Source: Sacculina carcini
Taxonomy: Eukaryota > Arthropoda > Thecostraca > Sacculinidae
Direction of reading: 5' to 3'
DNA: 64,000 bases
Assembly: GCA_916048095.2 (NCBI GenBank)
Contig: OU696575.1
Coordinates: 7,447,001-7,511,000, forward strand
In this document: positions 10,064 through 22,179 of the stretch, one piece after another
Numbering within the stretch: position 1 is the stretch's first letter
Layout: the number at the start of each line of letters is the position of its first letter
The notes under the pieces: generated by a model
Told to the model about the DNA's origin: nothing
The model's input: the letters and a program-made list of their open reading frames with translations, nothing else
Database searches by the model: none
Program-made: the position numbers and the translations under genes

Positions 10064-12890
10064 TTAATTAACACTCGGTAATGAGTTGATGTACGCATTC
10101 TCCAGAACGCACATCTTGTTGACCGGTCTTCGGTAGGATCCCCGTGCCGTACGGATCTCGACAGTCCCGATTACACCGTCCGAACCCGGGAGCACCTGTT
10201 GGACTACCGCCAGAGGCCAACGTGCACGCAGAATATCCCGATCGACCAGCAGCACCACGTCCGTGACCTGCAGATTTTCTTCGGACTTCTGCCACTTGGT
10301 GCGCCTCGCCAGGGTCGGCAGATATTCCTTCCGCCAACGCTGCCACGGTTGCTCAGCAAGGTCCTGACACTGGAATCACTTTCATCGGTGATGAATGTCT
10401 CTGTCATAGAATACACCAGGGGGAAATCCTGATTCGGCAGTGTACACCGAGCAGAAAGTGATTGGGTGTAATGGACTCGGTATCGCCAGCGTCACAAGAC
10501 ACATACGTCAATTAACGAGAGTTGACCATAAACTCCACCTCAGCGAGGACCGTCTTCAGGACATCGTCGGTGCATTTCTGGTGGCCCAAAACCACCCATA
10601 GTGCGCGCTTGACTGACCCGACCAACCGCTCCCAGATACCTCCCATATGGGTCGCGAGCGGGGTGTTAAAACGTCCCTCGATTCCTTTCTGGACCATTTA
10701 TTCAGTGGTCTGCTGCTGATTCCACTTCTGGACTGCTGTGCGCAGCTCTCTCTCTCCCCACCCACCAGATTCGTGCCATTGTCGCTCGTTATCAGATTTG
10801 GTGCCCCCCCCGACGCGCAATGAACTGCTGCAACGCCATGAGGAAACAGTCGGTCTCTAGAAAGTACGAGACTTCGAGATGGAGAGCTCGTGGCGCCAAG
10901 CATGTAACGAGTAAAAGTATCCACTATTATCCACTTTTCTGCCCTTGCGCACTTCCAACGGGCCAAAATAGTCCGAACCGACAGAAGAAAAGGGACGTGT
11001 CTGGTGGAAACGAGCATCCGGCAAGTGGGCCATGAGCGGAAATCGTGGTTTGCTACTACGGTTGCAACAGAATACACAGCCTCGCAGTACCTTCTTAGCC
11101 GCCGCTCTCAATTTCGGTGTCCAGTAGTCTTCTGTGAACCGATCAAGAGTATGACTGAAACCAGAATGCATCACTTGATGATGGGCATGAGTCACCAACG
11201 GACGCATATGATCGCTCTCATTTGCCAAAATAATCCGATTGCGACACATCTCAGCTAGTGGTGCTCTGCTAAGGCGCCCTCGCAACCGCAGAATCTCGTA
11301 CTTGCCCTTGAAAGTCTCCGACATCTCAATACGCTCGCTGTGTATTTCTTGATCCTTCTCGATTACCCGGTTGACTGCTTCCTCCACTTCTGGAAGAGAC
11401 AGCGGACCGATCGTGATAGACATTGTCCGTTTGGCACGCGCGCGCAGATTATTCACGAAACGAAGACACCAACCCATTACACGACGGTAGCGATTCCAGC
11501 TGGAGAAGCGGGTGGGGCCCACCAGATGTGCATTGGTTCTCGTTGACGTTTGAACGCACCGGACGACCCTTCCTCCTTTGAGCTCTTGCGTGTCAAGCTC
11601 GTCCACTACCTTTTGTACACTGTAATCCTACTCTTCTTTCGGGAAAGCGGGTCCGTGCCACCACACGTATGACTGCTCCAGTTCCTTCGTGCCTGCACCC
11701 TCGAAGCCAAATCAGCAGGTTTCAGCGTGCCCGCCACATGCCTCTACTGATCTGGATTTGACGAGTCCGAAATTTCCGAGACGCGATTGTCAACGAAGAC
11801 TTTAAGCCGACGCGTTACGTTTCGGATATACTTGAGGACCGCTTCGCTGTCGGTCCAGAGTATACACCTCTCGAATCGGTAGGAAAAATATTCCATTACA
11901 GCGCTCTTCAGCCGTACCCTCAGCACTGCTGCCTGCAGTTCCAATCTGACTATTGATACAACCTTCAACGGAGCCAGACGTGTCCGTGCCATCAGTAGCG
12001 CAACGTGCGCGCCGCTCGCATATGCCGTCTTCACGTAAGCCACAGCGATAAATGCCTTACTGGATGCGTCTACAAAAATGTTGAGCTCTAAACTCAATGG
12101 GACTTCGCCCACTGGCTTCAAACAGCGTGATACGCTCAACGCGGATAAGCGGGATAGCCCATTCACCCACTCATCCTATACGCGTTGGTCGGTCTCGTTG
12201 AGCAGCTCATCCCACTCGTATTTCTGCGTCCACAAAAATTGCATGAAAGCTTTCGCTTTTAGGCAAAACGGTGCAACAATGTCCAACGGGTCGAATGTTC
12301 GCGCCACAACTGCAACGCACCCCGTTTTGTCTTCGGGACTTCGCTGCTGGGTATATCGACGCTTAGCAAGTCTTATGATGTATTCCACACACAGCCAAAT
12401 ACATTCTGTATTTTGCCCTGCACTTATCGAGCATCATCTGGCAGTTCTTCGGTTACCTCTCTTCGATTTGAAATCCATTTCCGCAAGACAAAACCTCCTC
12501 TTGTTGCTACTGACGTCACGACTCTCCTCGACTTGATTGCCTCTTCCGGTGTTGCTTCGGAGCGCAGAAAATCGTCGGCATAGAAGTTGCTCGTAATGAC
12601 CGCTGTTGCCGATTGTTCGTCGGTCTGCGCACAATCCTCGGCGATTCTATGGAGGACATAATTAGCGATCGCCGGGCCACACATTGATCAAAAAATTAAG
12701 ACTTTAATTTGGTACATCTCGATCTCCAGACTGCTACTTCGGCGCCATCGAAAGCTCATGGCCGACTGAACTTCCAACCGGACCGATATTTGCAAACACA
12801 TTTTCTCCACGTCTGCTGCCATACCAACGTGTTCCTCCCGGAAGCGCAGCAAAATCTCATTGAGACTCTGGAGCAAGTCTGGTCCGGTGA
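10064..12890 (-). pseudogene. BEL/Pao RT (later part), RNase H and integrase, frameshifted
   Basis: From high to low coordinates: RT with GPDLLQSLNE and FYADDFLRS (12600-12560); the post-RT block RTFDPLDIVAPFCLKAKAFMQ; RNase H with NIFVDASSKAFIAVAYV and ILWTDSEAVLKYI; the integrase finger HHQVMHSGFSHTL ... CVFCCNRS; the core with VGSDYFGPL, LITSDNGTN and a final GIWERLVGSVKRAL; and the C-terminal block VVLLVDRD ... RPVNKMCVLE. All parts are Pao-type. At least five frame changes or stops separate them, so no product is made. Confidence 0.8.
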
Positions 12891-13064
12891 TTGATTGATT
12901 GATTATAGCGTTTTTGGGGTGCACCGGCCTCTAGGACCATATGGCACCTCCCAGTCTGTTAATAGCTAAATTAAACTAAAACTATGCATATGAACGTAAT
13001 GGAGCGATGAAATAAATAAGCGTGAGGGTGAGTGATATGAAAATGAAAGTCAGAAGAATAAAAA

Positions 13065-15131
13065 TCAATTAATAGTTCTAAAAGGCAAAAGTCGTAAAAA
13101 TTCAAAAATGCGGCCCTCAATGACCGCCGATTGCTCCTGTCCAAGAACATCGTGAATAGTCCGAACGGATCCAAGAAAACGTTGACACGCCTCTGAGAAT
13201 GATGGGCATTCCACCAGGATGTGTTGCACGGAGAGACGTGCATTACATGCGCTGCACGTGGGTTCAGGTTGTCCGAGTAGAAGATGGCGATGCGTGTCGT
13301 ACGTGTGACCCACACGTAGACGACAGAGCGCCACTTCCTCGGATCTCTTCCGGCGACAAGAGCATATCCAATGTCCGATTTCGGGCTTCACTGCTTTTAA
13401 TTTGTTAGAAACACATTCGTCCCATGAGAGCTGCCAGCGAGAACGAATAAAACGATGTAAAATAGGATAAAAGTCCGAATACGGAATGGGGAAGTTAAAA
13501 TAAAATGAATAAAAGCCTCGTTCAGCAGCTCTTTTTGCGGCTCTGTCAGCTCGCTCGTTGCCCAAAATACCAATATGGACCGGAATCCAGCAGAACTTTA
13601 CACGCTTGCCCTGGTGGTGGATGATATCAAGAGAGATAAAAATCATCTGTATAAGAGGATGTAAGGAGAAAGACGATAATGAAGTTAAAGCACTAAGGGA
13701 GTCGGATAGAACTAAAAACAATGAAAATGAAGATGAGCGAATAAAAACCAGGGCCAGCAGGATAGCGCACAGTTCAGCCGTGTAAATGGAAGCGCTGGGT
13801 GGCAGCATGCTCGAGCGGCACGTACCTCCACTTACAAACGCACAACCCACACCACTGGCCGACTTAGACCCATCAGTGTACACGGCAGTATACCGTCCGT
13901 AAGAATGAATTCGCTCCAGTGTGTTTGAGAGAAGCACACTGGGAACTGTACGGTGTTTCGGCAGAGCTGCTAGCGAGACGTAGACCTCGGGTGTGACCAA
14001 TTCCCAGGGTGACTCCGCCGTGTATTCTTGTCTGAGGACGTCGTTAGCACCCATCCCGCATGACTCCAGCAGTGCCCTCATTTTGCTGCAAAACAGCACA
14101 GAACACTGAGGTCCTGGAAAGTGCTGCTCAGGCACATGCTGGGAAAATACCACGTCATAGGCGGGGTTTTCATGGGTGCTTGCCAGCTTGCAAGAATAAC
14201 GCATGCCCAGCTCTTGACGACGGAGCGCCAGCGGAGCCTCATCAGCCTCAACAAGGAGGCTGACGATTGGCGACGTGCGAAACGCGCCGGTGGCAATGCG
14301 TATCCCTGCGTGGTGTACGACATTCAAACGGCTTTTTGCTGACTCCGAAGCCAGATCATATACAATGCTGGCGTAATCGAGACGCGACCTAACTAACGAG
14401 CGGTACAGAAGGAGAAGGGACTGTGGATCTGCTCCATACCGCATGCGGGAAACAGTCTTCAGCACATTCAGTGCCTTTAGACATGTGGTTCTCAGCTGTG
14501 AAATATGGTCGGTGTAGGTCAAGCGCGAGTCCAACGTGACCCCTAAAAACCGAACCGTGCGTTGGAACGAGACAGCACTGCCGTACAATTCCACTTCCAT
14601 GTCAGGGCAGGCACCTCGACGGCGGCAGAAGTGTACACCGAACGTTTTGGACGTCGAGAAGCGGAGGCCGTTACGCGTTCCCCAAGTCTCTATTTTATTC
14701 ACCGCCAGCTGCAGTTGACGCTGGACAGCAACAGTGCTGCGGGAAGAACACCATACGGCGAAGTCGTCCATCGTGATGGGTATCACGATTGCCCGTCGCC
14801 AGGAGGCTGGAAACTGCCCACCACTCCACAGATCATTGAAGACCTGCAGCAAGGTGGACAGCACTGCGGGCGACAGACGTTTCAGCATGAGGTTGTAAAT
14901 CTCATCAGGGCCTTCAGCGACATCACGAAGCGATCGCAAGGCTGTTCTAAGCTCAGATGCAGAAAAATCGCTGTTGATGGACAGCTGACAGTTGGTGGAG
15001 AAATCAACGGGTGATCTCTCGCACTGCTGTTTGATCGCCGCAAAATCAGAGTCGTCCACGTTTGCACGACAGCGCTCCGCTAAATATCGGCTAATTTCGT
15101 CAGCAACATGCTCCGGATTTATCACGTCCAC
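13065..15131 (-). pseudogene. I-element ORF2 copy B: linker fused to RT end, RNase H and CCHC tail
   Basis: A continuous 688-residue frame. The linker reads as far as RAIVIPIT and then joins MDDFAVWCSSRS, so RT motifs A and B are deleted in frame while the catalytic DD remains. After the RT thumb comes RNase H, which removes the RNA strand, with AVYTDGSKSASG (D), YTAELCAILL (E), LSDSLSALTS (D) and HIGILGNERADRAAK. A terminal finger CSACNARLSVQHILVEC follows. The long open frame despite the deletion suggests either a recent deletion or mobilisation in this form. Confidence 0.82.
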
Positions 15132-15140
15132 GCCACTGAT

Positions 15141-16103
15141 CTTCAGAAGGTAGTGGAGTGGGACGGTACTTCCCAGAAAAGCGCTTTAGACGGTCCCATA
15201 TGGTGGATATAGGACAATGCCGATTAATGCTGGACACATAGGACACCCACGAGGCCCGCTTCGCCTCGCGAAAGGTCCATCGAGCTTGTGCGCGAGCGTG
15301 GCGAAAGCAAAGCATGTTTGCCACCGTGCTGTTGCGACGGAAGCGACACCAGCAACGACGTCGCTCTTGCGACGCCGCAGAACACGCGTCTGTCCACCAA
15401 GGAACAGGACGCCGCTGGGGACGCGATGCCGTACGCGGATTGCTCTGTTTGGCACAGGTGACAATGGCCTCAGTAAAACCTTCGACGCTGGGTCGAAGTG
15501 TGGGGTTGCCCATGGCTTCTAGTGTCAAGCAATCACAGCGGACCCAATCAGCTCGTTTGAAATTCCATCTCTGTGGTCGTGTTCCCAACCTAGGTACCTC
15601 ATTGAGACAGATCCATATAGGGAAGTAATCACTCCCATACAGACTGTTCTCAACGGTCCAGCTCGTGGATGCCTGCAGACTGGGACTGCACAGACTGAGG
15701 TCCAGAACGATCATGCTTCCCGATGGCATGGTGCAATGCGTATATGTGCCTGTGTTTAAAATACCTATGTCTACAACAGTTAAAATATTTTGCATAATAA
15801 AACCACGGCTAAAATATGCATCACAACCCCAAAAAGGGCTGTGAGCATTAAAATCGCCTAACTCGTAAAAAGGGGTGGAAGTAAACTGATTAAAAACTCG
15901 ACGTCCGCCCTTGGGAACGGGCGACCAGGCGGCAGGTACAATGAGCACACACTCACCTCCCTACCACCCAGCCAGCACCGAGCCGCAACCACCTGCAAAT
16001 CTGACTGAATATGCAGGCGGCGACAGGGTACACTGGTGCGAACAGCCAGCATAACCCCGCCATGGGCTATAGTCGAGCTGGGATTATCATATCTAAAAAC
16101 ATT
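15141..16103 (-). pseudogene. I-element ORF2 copy B: APE-type endonuclease and linker
   Basis: The catalytic blocks YELGDFNAHSPFWGCD and LYGSDYFPIW are visible, the latter usually reading GSDHFP. AVRTSVPCRRLHIQSDLQVVA is part of the N-terminal half. The first about 50 residues are lost by a deletion that joins ORF1 to this region at about 16112. A frameshift near 15145 separates it from the following RT/RNase H frame. Confidence 0.75.
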
Positions 16104-16821
16104 AAAATCATGAATCGTCCCGCCAGCTTCGAGAAGTCTCCAACAGTCAGCTTCTGCAGAAACGAGTCGACCGACTGTGGAGGCTGAGCCGACTTTGTGA
16201 ATACGCCGACATACGACGGGCCTGATGGATGCGAGCTGCGATATACAGCACGCGCCTCGCCGAAACTGCAGCGCTGGGCAGCGCGGATAGACAGAATTTC
16301 TTTTTCATTCAGCCATTCCGGGCAGTCACGCGACGAGGAAGCATGACAGCTGCTCCTGCAATTGACGCAGAAATACTCATTGTCACAATCAGCAGCGGTG
16401 TGCCACTCGGATGAGCAGCTTCCGCAGATCTCAGCACGGTTGCAGCGGGAGCTCGTATGCCCGAAACGTTGGCACCTGTAACATCGCATTGGATTGGGTA
16501 TATAGGGGTGGACACGGATACGCTGACGGATGTCACCGACTTTGATATCATCCGGGAGAACAACACCGTCGAACGTGAGGACGAAAGAGTGCGTTGGCAC
16601 CTCGCTATCCCCATGCCGTCGGACGATGCGCTCCACACGGATGACGCCCTGGGATGACAAACCGTCGCAGATTTCTTCGTTCTCAACACCCTCTAGCGCT
16701 CGACAAAACATAACACCTCTGGCATGATTAAGTATCGAATGCGCACACACCGAGTGGGGGTGCTCACCCAACGCTTTTTACTGCCCGATCCCACGCGATA
16801 CCGGAATGTGTCGGCCTTGTT
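16104..16821 (-). pseudogene. I-element ORF1 copy B, knuckle region
   Basis: The frame 16771-16067 carries VLPDDIKVGDIRQRIRV and three CCHC knuckles (CYRCQRFGHTSSRC, CGSCSSEWHTAADC, CVNCRSSCHASSSRDC). It runs to KLTVGDFSKLAGR and then into deleted endonuclease sequence. The glutamate codons that became stops in copy A are intact here. The N-terminal about 100 residues are absent because of 5' truncation. Confidence 0.75.
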
Positions 16822-17340
16822 CTTAGTCGGATTCACGACGGCGTGGTGCGGCAGGTACCACCGCTTTGCAAATTGCTCCTCATCGGCGTCGATCTTTCGA
16901 GCGGACCCGTTCTCCATATAGGCTTCTATCGCCTCTTGATATGCCGCACGACGCTCGGGATTCCATTCTAAGTTCCTTTCAAGGCTCTTTAGGCGTCTTT
17001 CCGCCATGCGGTAGTTATCTGGAAGAGAGAGCGTCTTGCTTATCTGGAAGAGACTCTGTCTTGCTTCCATAGAAGTCCCACTTCATATCGGCTGCCGTTT
17101 CGACGCGTTTTAACCTGCAGTGTCTTCAAACCTTTCTCATCCTCACGTGAAGTCGGCCGCTTCATCTCACCTGTAGTCCCACATGAGTCGGTGCACCACC
17201 CGGAGTTTTTCTGACACATCGTCGTCGCTTTCGCCATGCACGACGTGCATAACTGTACGTTCAGAGTCGGCCACCAGCTGAGACACTGCCCCAGATAGTG
17301 CCCAGCCGAATGCGGTGACTCCACATCAAAAGACAGCACT
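16822..17340 (-). pseudogene. BEL/Pao RT N-terminal fragment
   Basis: Residues LERNLEWNPERRAAYQEAI and KRWYLPHHAVVNPTK are the region just before the RT palm in Pao polymerases. The frame then passes straight into I-element ORF1 (TFRYRVGSG). That is the 5' junction of the nested, 5'-truncated I copy B at about 16821. Roughly 20 RT residues between this part and 12890 are missing, so a little target DNA was lost on insertion. Confidence 0.7.
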
Positions 17341-17366
17341 AGGCATCAGGTAGACAACATTAAAGG

Positions 17367-17396
17367 CAAAATTCTAACCCCCCTACCGCAGGGGGG
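17367..17396 (-). repeat. Isolated 30-bp stub of the I-family 5' end
   Basis: The bases match the outermost part of the 5' module of copies A and D, and the plus-strand run TTCTAACCCCCCTACCGC is shared exactly with copy A. Nothing of the leader or ORF1 follows. Instead the sequence goes directly into the Pao RT fragment. It may be a separate tiny insertion or one end of a rearranged I copy. Confidence 0.6.
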
Positions 17397-18059
17397 CTCA
17401 ATTTCTCATTATCACGTCTGTACAACTGCATGCATGTCTCCACACACACAGCCGCACAGCGAGAGACGAGTGTTTCAGTGCACAAATGTATCACACTGCA
17501 ACAATATACAAAAATATACACACAGCCGAGGGAGATTACGTCAGAATCAACACATGACGCTGAAAACGGAATCGAAGCACACTCATGTTTATCCGAACCA
17601 CATGAGCTTCAGTGTGTTACAGAACCTGTGTGTACACCTTATATGTTGTCACCTCAAACTCCCCTATCACCTCGTAGTGGTCTCTGTGTACGGATACCTC
17701 CAGATCGCTATTCTCCTCCTCGATTTTAATTGTACATTGCTATGTTGTTGCCTTGTTATAAGAGGTGGAAAATGTTATATATTTCATTTACATTAGCGCT
17801 GGTATGAACTGCGTCATTTATGCCTGATACTTGTCCTGATGTTGTTTAGTTGTGTGCATGTGGTATTATGAGCTTAATAAAGCCCATGTTTTGGTTTAAT
17901 ACTTTCTTCACACTATATTAAATTTCAGCTACATTCTGTAATAGCTATAATCAATGCTATAATACACCAGCTATAATTTGTTTTATCAATATTCAATAAC
18001 AACTTGTTTACATCAAGCCACCAACTGAGTTTATCCAGTTAACTATTTATTATATTCTC
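17397..18059. other. Intron sequence, no recognised gene
   Basis: CA-rich then AT-rich sequence. Open frames here are short, overlap one another and show no domain signature. An AATAAA occurs near 17875. I see no element borders. Confidence 0.4.
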
Positions 18060-18640
18060 GTAGTCCCCAATATTTTGCCTGCAAAAAAGAAATTCGTGTC
18101 ACCAGCAAACAAAACTGTTTCACTTTCTTTTAAATAGTCAAATAAATCATTGGCGGATAACAGAAAAACATTCGGGACAAATCACTAAGCCTAGTGGTGC
18201 TCCACACTACGTTCCGTGGTTCACAAAAATAATTATCAAAATAAACTATTCTTGACTCCAGATAGCTTCCCCTTAGTCACCATTGATGTGCCTTCCCTTA
18301 TCCGATAAGCAAACACCTTTTTCAAGAGCAGATCGTGGTCAAAGATATCAAATGCCTTTTAAGGTCAATGAAATACTGATGGTTGCCAATTATTTATCTA
18401 ATGAGCCTGTCATACAATTTTAAGAATAAAGTAGATGCATGATTAACACTTTAATTAGTTTGTAACCCATACTCTCCGTGGTTAATGATCGTGTGTTTCT
18501 CAACATACTTGTCCAGTCTATTCAAAAACACTTCAAATATTTTCGAGAATTGAGGTAGTAGAGATATGGGTCTGTAATCAGAATATTGTGTTGTCTCCTG
18601 CTTTGTGTATTGGGCAAATTTTTGCCGCCTTCATGTCTTT
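18060..18640 (-). pseudogene. Old LINE reverse transcriptase fragment (jockey/CR1 type)
   Basis: Stops and shifts are many, but on the minus strand FSKIFEVFLNRLDKYVEKHTIINHGEYG (about 18550-18470) and AFDIFDHDLLLKKVFAYRI (about 18360-18305) correspond to RT motifs 1-2 and A of jockey/CR1-type LINEs. A later block reads like the G-x-P-Q-G region. No endonuclease is seen. It is clearly older than the I copies. Confidence 0.55.
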
Positions 18641-18869
18641 GGGAAATGTTCTTAATAGCAAATGTTGATTGAATATGTAATGTAATGATTCTAAAATGTA
18701 TATACTTGAGAATTCCATCAGTTCCATGATAATACCGTGAATATAATCTGAGCATGCGCTTTCACAGGCCCTAATAATATATCAAATTTCAATCTTACTT
18801 ATTGATCAAATCGACATTCGCATGTAATTTGTATTTACATTGATCAAATACATAACATAACATGACGTA

Positions 18870-19754
18870 CAGAGGTAGGCGCGCGGACCTTTTTTTGGGT
18901 TCCGATTCCGAACCCGAATCTTCGCTGGTTTTGGGTTCCGAACCTCCGAATAGCGAACCCGATTTTCAAAGTTTCGGTGCGAACATTTATCCGCGAACCT
19001 CCGAATCTTTACAAAATAGCAAAGCGAACCTAACTTCCGATACCTTCCGAACATTTCAAAACCTAAATTTCACTCATTCCGAATATCCGAATATAAATTT
19101 CCGATTAAACAATATCTACATTATTTATTAAACAAGTAAAGCAGCAAGACAGTAAGAAGTAAAAACAAAAAGTTGAGCAAGCGTAGTCACCGGCGCATGC
19201 GCTGTGGTTGCGCATCACTAACAAGCGTTCTGATTGCTACAGTCACAACATGACGAGTCTGTGTGGTACATTTAAAGCACGAGTTAAACACCCCCAGTAT
19301 ATTTACAAAATTAAAAAAGAGCAGTCCAGGCAGTAATACGAGTCTTTGTTTCGCATTGCTGAAAACAGTTACACAGGCTAGCATATCGAGCAGTGGTCAT
19401 TTGAGACACACACACTTAAACGCCCATACTGAAATTAAAGTAGAGAATCGATAAAGTAAAACACAACACTAATGGTCATAGGGGTCTCTAGTTGTTACGG
19501 AAACACAAGCGTCACCAAATCTGTATGTCACGAAAAAGTTAAAAACCAATGTTTGGTCGTCTTCATTTTTTCGAATTTTTCCCGGGATTCGGAGGTTCGG
19601 ATTCGCGAAAAAAAGACGTTCCGAACCCGGAAGTCCGAATCTTTTTTGACGTCGGTCCGAATCCAAACCTCCGAACCCAAATCCGGGATTTTGCTAGTCC
19701 GAACAAATCCGCGGATAAAGGTTCGCGAACATTTGTTCGGAATACCCACCTCTG
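18870..19754. mobile_element. hAT-like fold-back element with 8-bp target duplication
   Basis: The ends are CAGAGGTAGG and CCCACCTCTG, matching hAT-type terminal repeats. They are flanked by ATGACGTA (18862-18869) and ATAACGTA (19755-19762), an 8-bp target duplication with one mismatch. About 200-260 bases at each end form a long imperfect inverted repeat built of short units such as CCGAACCTCCGAA. The middle (19140-19500) has no convincing transposase. It would depend on an enzyme from elsewhere. Confidence 0.68.
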
Positions 19755-20076
19755 ATAACGTATAACATAGCCCAGTCATGTTATGGCAATGTAACCCACA
19801 TCTTAACTCAGTTGGCAACGCATCAGTGTTGGATATTTGAAACAACAGTGTATAACATAGACACAAAATGCTAATCAATAAAATAAACACATTCAACGTT
19901 ACTGCAAAGCTTGCATGAAACTTACACAAACGGAAGTGCACTTGGTAACGCAATGGCGGCTAGCGAGTGAATGAATGCGGCCATGTTTCGTCAATTTTGG
20001 TTGCGACCTTGACCATCGTATAGTTGGCATTGTGTCCGCTAGAGGCGCTGCCCGGTGACCCCGACTGATAGCTCGC

Positions 20077-20910
20077 ATCCCCCCAGTTTCTGACTGGAAA
20101 CTACAGATCTGTCAGGTAGTCCTTCAGATACGCTGGTGGTCGCCGAACTCTACGTGGACGAGCCGGAGGCTGTGAAGCATCTGACGGATCGGCGTATGTC
20201 AGACCTATACTTGGATGTGCTGTGTTCTCCTCAGCGCGGCGACTATCAGTCATAATATCGGTGGTTTCGGGAGTGTTTCTCGGAATTACTGCATGATGCG
20301 TGCTACCGGTTTGCTGCAAGTGTGCGTGCTTTGCCAGGGATGTTGAGCGCGGCGGTAGCTGTTTGGTATTTCCAAGTGCCGGCGGTGTCGGCGGCGGCGA
20401 TGACGATGGTGTAGACGGTGCCGGCGGAGGAGACGCTGATGAGGGCGGTGAAGACGGTGCCAACGGAGAAGATGGCGGTGAAGGTGGTGAAGTCGGTGGC
20501 AGCGAAGGAGGTGGCGACATCGACGGTGCTGCCTTGGATCGTGTCGTTGGAGTCGATAGATGAGCGTCAAATCCTTTGATGTGTCGAAGAAACCGTCTAT
20601 TGCGCAATGACAGTCGACCCGATCCGTCCATCTTGACTAGGTACTGATCGTACGGACGACGATTTCTTTCCACGATGACGCCTGTTCTGTCCCAACGTTT
20701 TCCGTGGGTGCCGGTCTGGTTCTGCATCAGTACTCCATTACCTGGTGTCATGAGCTTCAATTGACGTACGTGGCAGTTTAATTGATCAATCTTTCTCAGA
20801 AAACGTGACCGAATGGCCGACTCTTGGCATCCACGCGTCCCGCCACACCGGACGTACTGAACTGGTGTTGAAAACATGTGTGTCGGGAGGGACGGGCAGA
20901 ATGTCGTCAA
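20077..20910 (-). pseudogene. Ty3/Gypsy integrase C-terminus with Ser/Pro linker, polypurine tract and LTR start
   Basis: The minus-strand frame reads GNGVLMQNQTG ... WDRTGVIVERN ... YLVKMDGSGR and RNRRFLRHI, the integrase tail fold that binds LTR DNA. A long Pro/Ser/Ala tract (about 20400-20550) and the ending RPRRVRRPPAYLKDYL, typical of Ty3 pol ends, follow. After the stop at 20101 the minus strand gives AAACTGGGGGGA and then TGCGAGC, a polypurine tract and probable LTR start near 20077. The LTR probably runs left towards 19763, where the hAT-like element sits. The rest of pol is missing. Confidence 0.68.
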
Positions 20911-20929
20911 AAGCTCTGAACACCGATTT

Positions 20930-21974
20930 CACCGTTTTTTGCGTGTGCACTGGGATATTATCTATGTGCACACAGACACTACCAGTTAACTTGATTTGTT
21001 CTTTAGTGTCAAGCAACAATAGCCCCGTCTTCTTGGGGTTGATCTGCACACCGTTCTATCTGTACCATTCGCATGTGGCCGCCATACACTCATCAGCGTC
21101 TCTGATCAGTTGAATTCATGACTGAGCATCTGGACGTGAATGCCATAACAGCTGGGTGTCGTCTGCGTATGATATAGGATAGGATATCTGGCTTCCACTA
21201 GTGGCACTGCTGCAGGGGTCGTTCGTGTATAGAGAAAACAGCAGATGACCGAGGGAAAACACTTGTGATACTCCATGTCCCACACTCATAAAGAGATTAC
21301 CCCCTCTTACTTTTTGCTGCCTTCCGCTGAGATAACTGTTCAACCATTGAGCATCCAGCCCGTACCAGCCGAGTTTTTCGCATAATTGTTGATGATCTAC
21401 GGTGTCGAAGGCCCTGCTTGAGTCTAAAAATGCAAGCAATGTAAATTCCTTTCGCTCCATTGCAGAAGTGACATGTTGCACTGTCACCAGCAGGGCCACC
21501 TCCGTGGAGTGTGCCGGCTTGAAGGCGTACTGTTTGCTGCTCAGAAGAGTATTCTGTATCAATAATTCGACAGCTGGTTGCAATAAACCTTCTCCAGTAT
21601 CTTTGTTGGAGCACACAGCAGCGATATTTTGGTCGGAATTCACTTATTAACTCGGCGTTTGCAGACTTAGGTAACGGCACGATCACAGTCTTTTTCCACT
21701 CCCGAGACCAGTGCGCAGATAATTATTCACGATCTTGAGTAACCGTAGTCCAGCCACCGCAAGTTTGCTTGATCGCAAACAGCGGTATATTGTCAGTGCC
21801 GGTCGACGTGGTTGACTTCATATGTCTTAATGTTCGGCTCAGCTCAGGGAGCGTTCCACTGTGATGCAGAAATGACGAGCTGCATACACTTGGTGGACGA
21901 GGTGAATGGTGTGTGTTAGTGCAGGCTCTAGCTGCTGCTGAATCCTTCCCCACAGCGGCGAACAATGTCTTCAT
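20930..21974 (-). pseudogene. LINE reverse transcriptase fragment (CR1/L2-like)
   Basis: Minus strand, in order: STTSTGTDNIPLFAIK, KKTVIVPLPKSANAE, ALLVTVQHVTSAMERK, LAFLDSSRAFDTVDHQQL (motif A), WLNSYLSGRQQ, SYADDTQLLWHS (catalytic YADD near 21160), and the thumb QINPKKTGLLLLDTKEQIKL. Frames shift at least three times. At about 20900 it is cut by the Ty3 fragment. No endonuclease is present. Confidence 0.72.
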
Positions 21975-22179
21975 TTCATCGACGCGCTCGGCACTTATCT
22001 AAACGTCTGGATCGATTGTCGAACTTTTCAACACCCTACTTCTTATGCCTTGCCAGACACATTTTGAGCCATCTTGCATTTGTTGTTTGCAGTTCTGCAG
22101 TTTGTGAGGGTATCAAGAAGAGCCAGCAATGAATTGAACCTCCAAAAATCACTACGAACCGTATAATTATCGCCTGAAA

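Larger units (their letters stand above)
12891..16821 (-). mobile_element. I-clade LINE copy B, nested in BEL/Pao
   Basis: The 3' tail is a GATT repeat at 12887-12900, followed on the minus strand by the conserved 3' end GCCATATGGTCCTAGAGGCCGG. ORF2 occupies 13065-16103 and the knuckle part of ORF1 16104-16821. It has three internal deletions: ORF1 tail to endonuclease start (about 16112), RT palm (about 14770), and a two-base loss near 15145. It is 5' truncated within ORF1. Confidence 0.82.
9576..17366 (-). mobile_element. BEL/Pao LTR retrotransposon interrupted by I copy B
   Basis: Polymerase parts lie at 16822-17340 (start of RT) and 10064-12890 (rest of RT, RNase H, integrase), with the 3' LTR at 9576-9896. 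The two parts belong together: one ends at YLPHHAVVNPTKNK and the other resumes at ITGPDLLQSL, which in Pao RTs follow within a few tens of residues. The gap is filled by an I-clade LINE in the same orientation. Gag, protease and the 5' LTR are missing. Confidence 0.72.

Noticed and set aside
17430-17796. 99- and 120-residue plus-strand frames as genes
   Set aside because: They overlap each other in different frames, are Thr/His/Ser-rich from CA repeats, and show no domain.
20300-20563. Gly/Asp-rich plus-strand protein
   Set aside because: It is the antisense of the Pro/Ser tract in the Ty3 frame on the minus strand.
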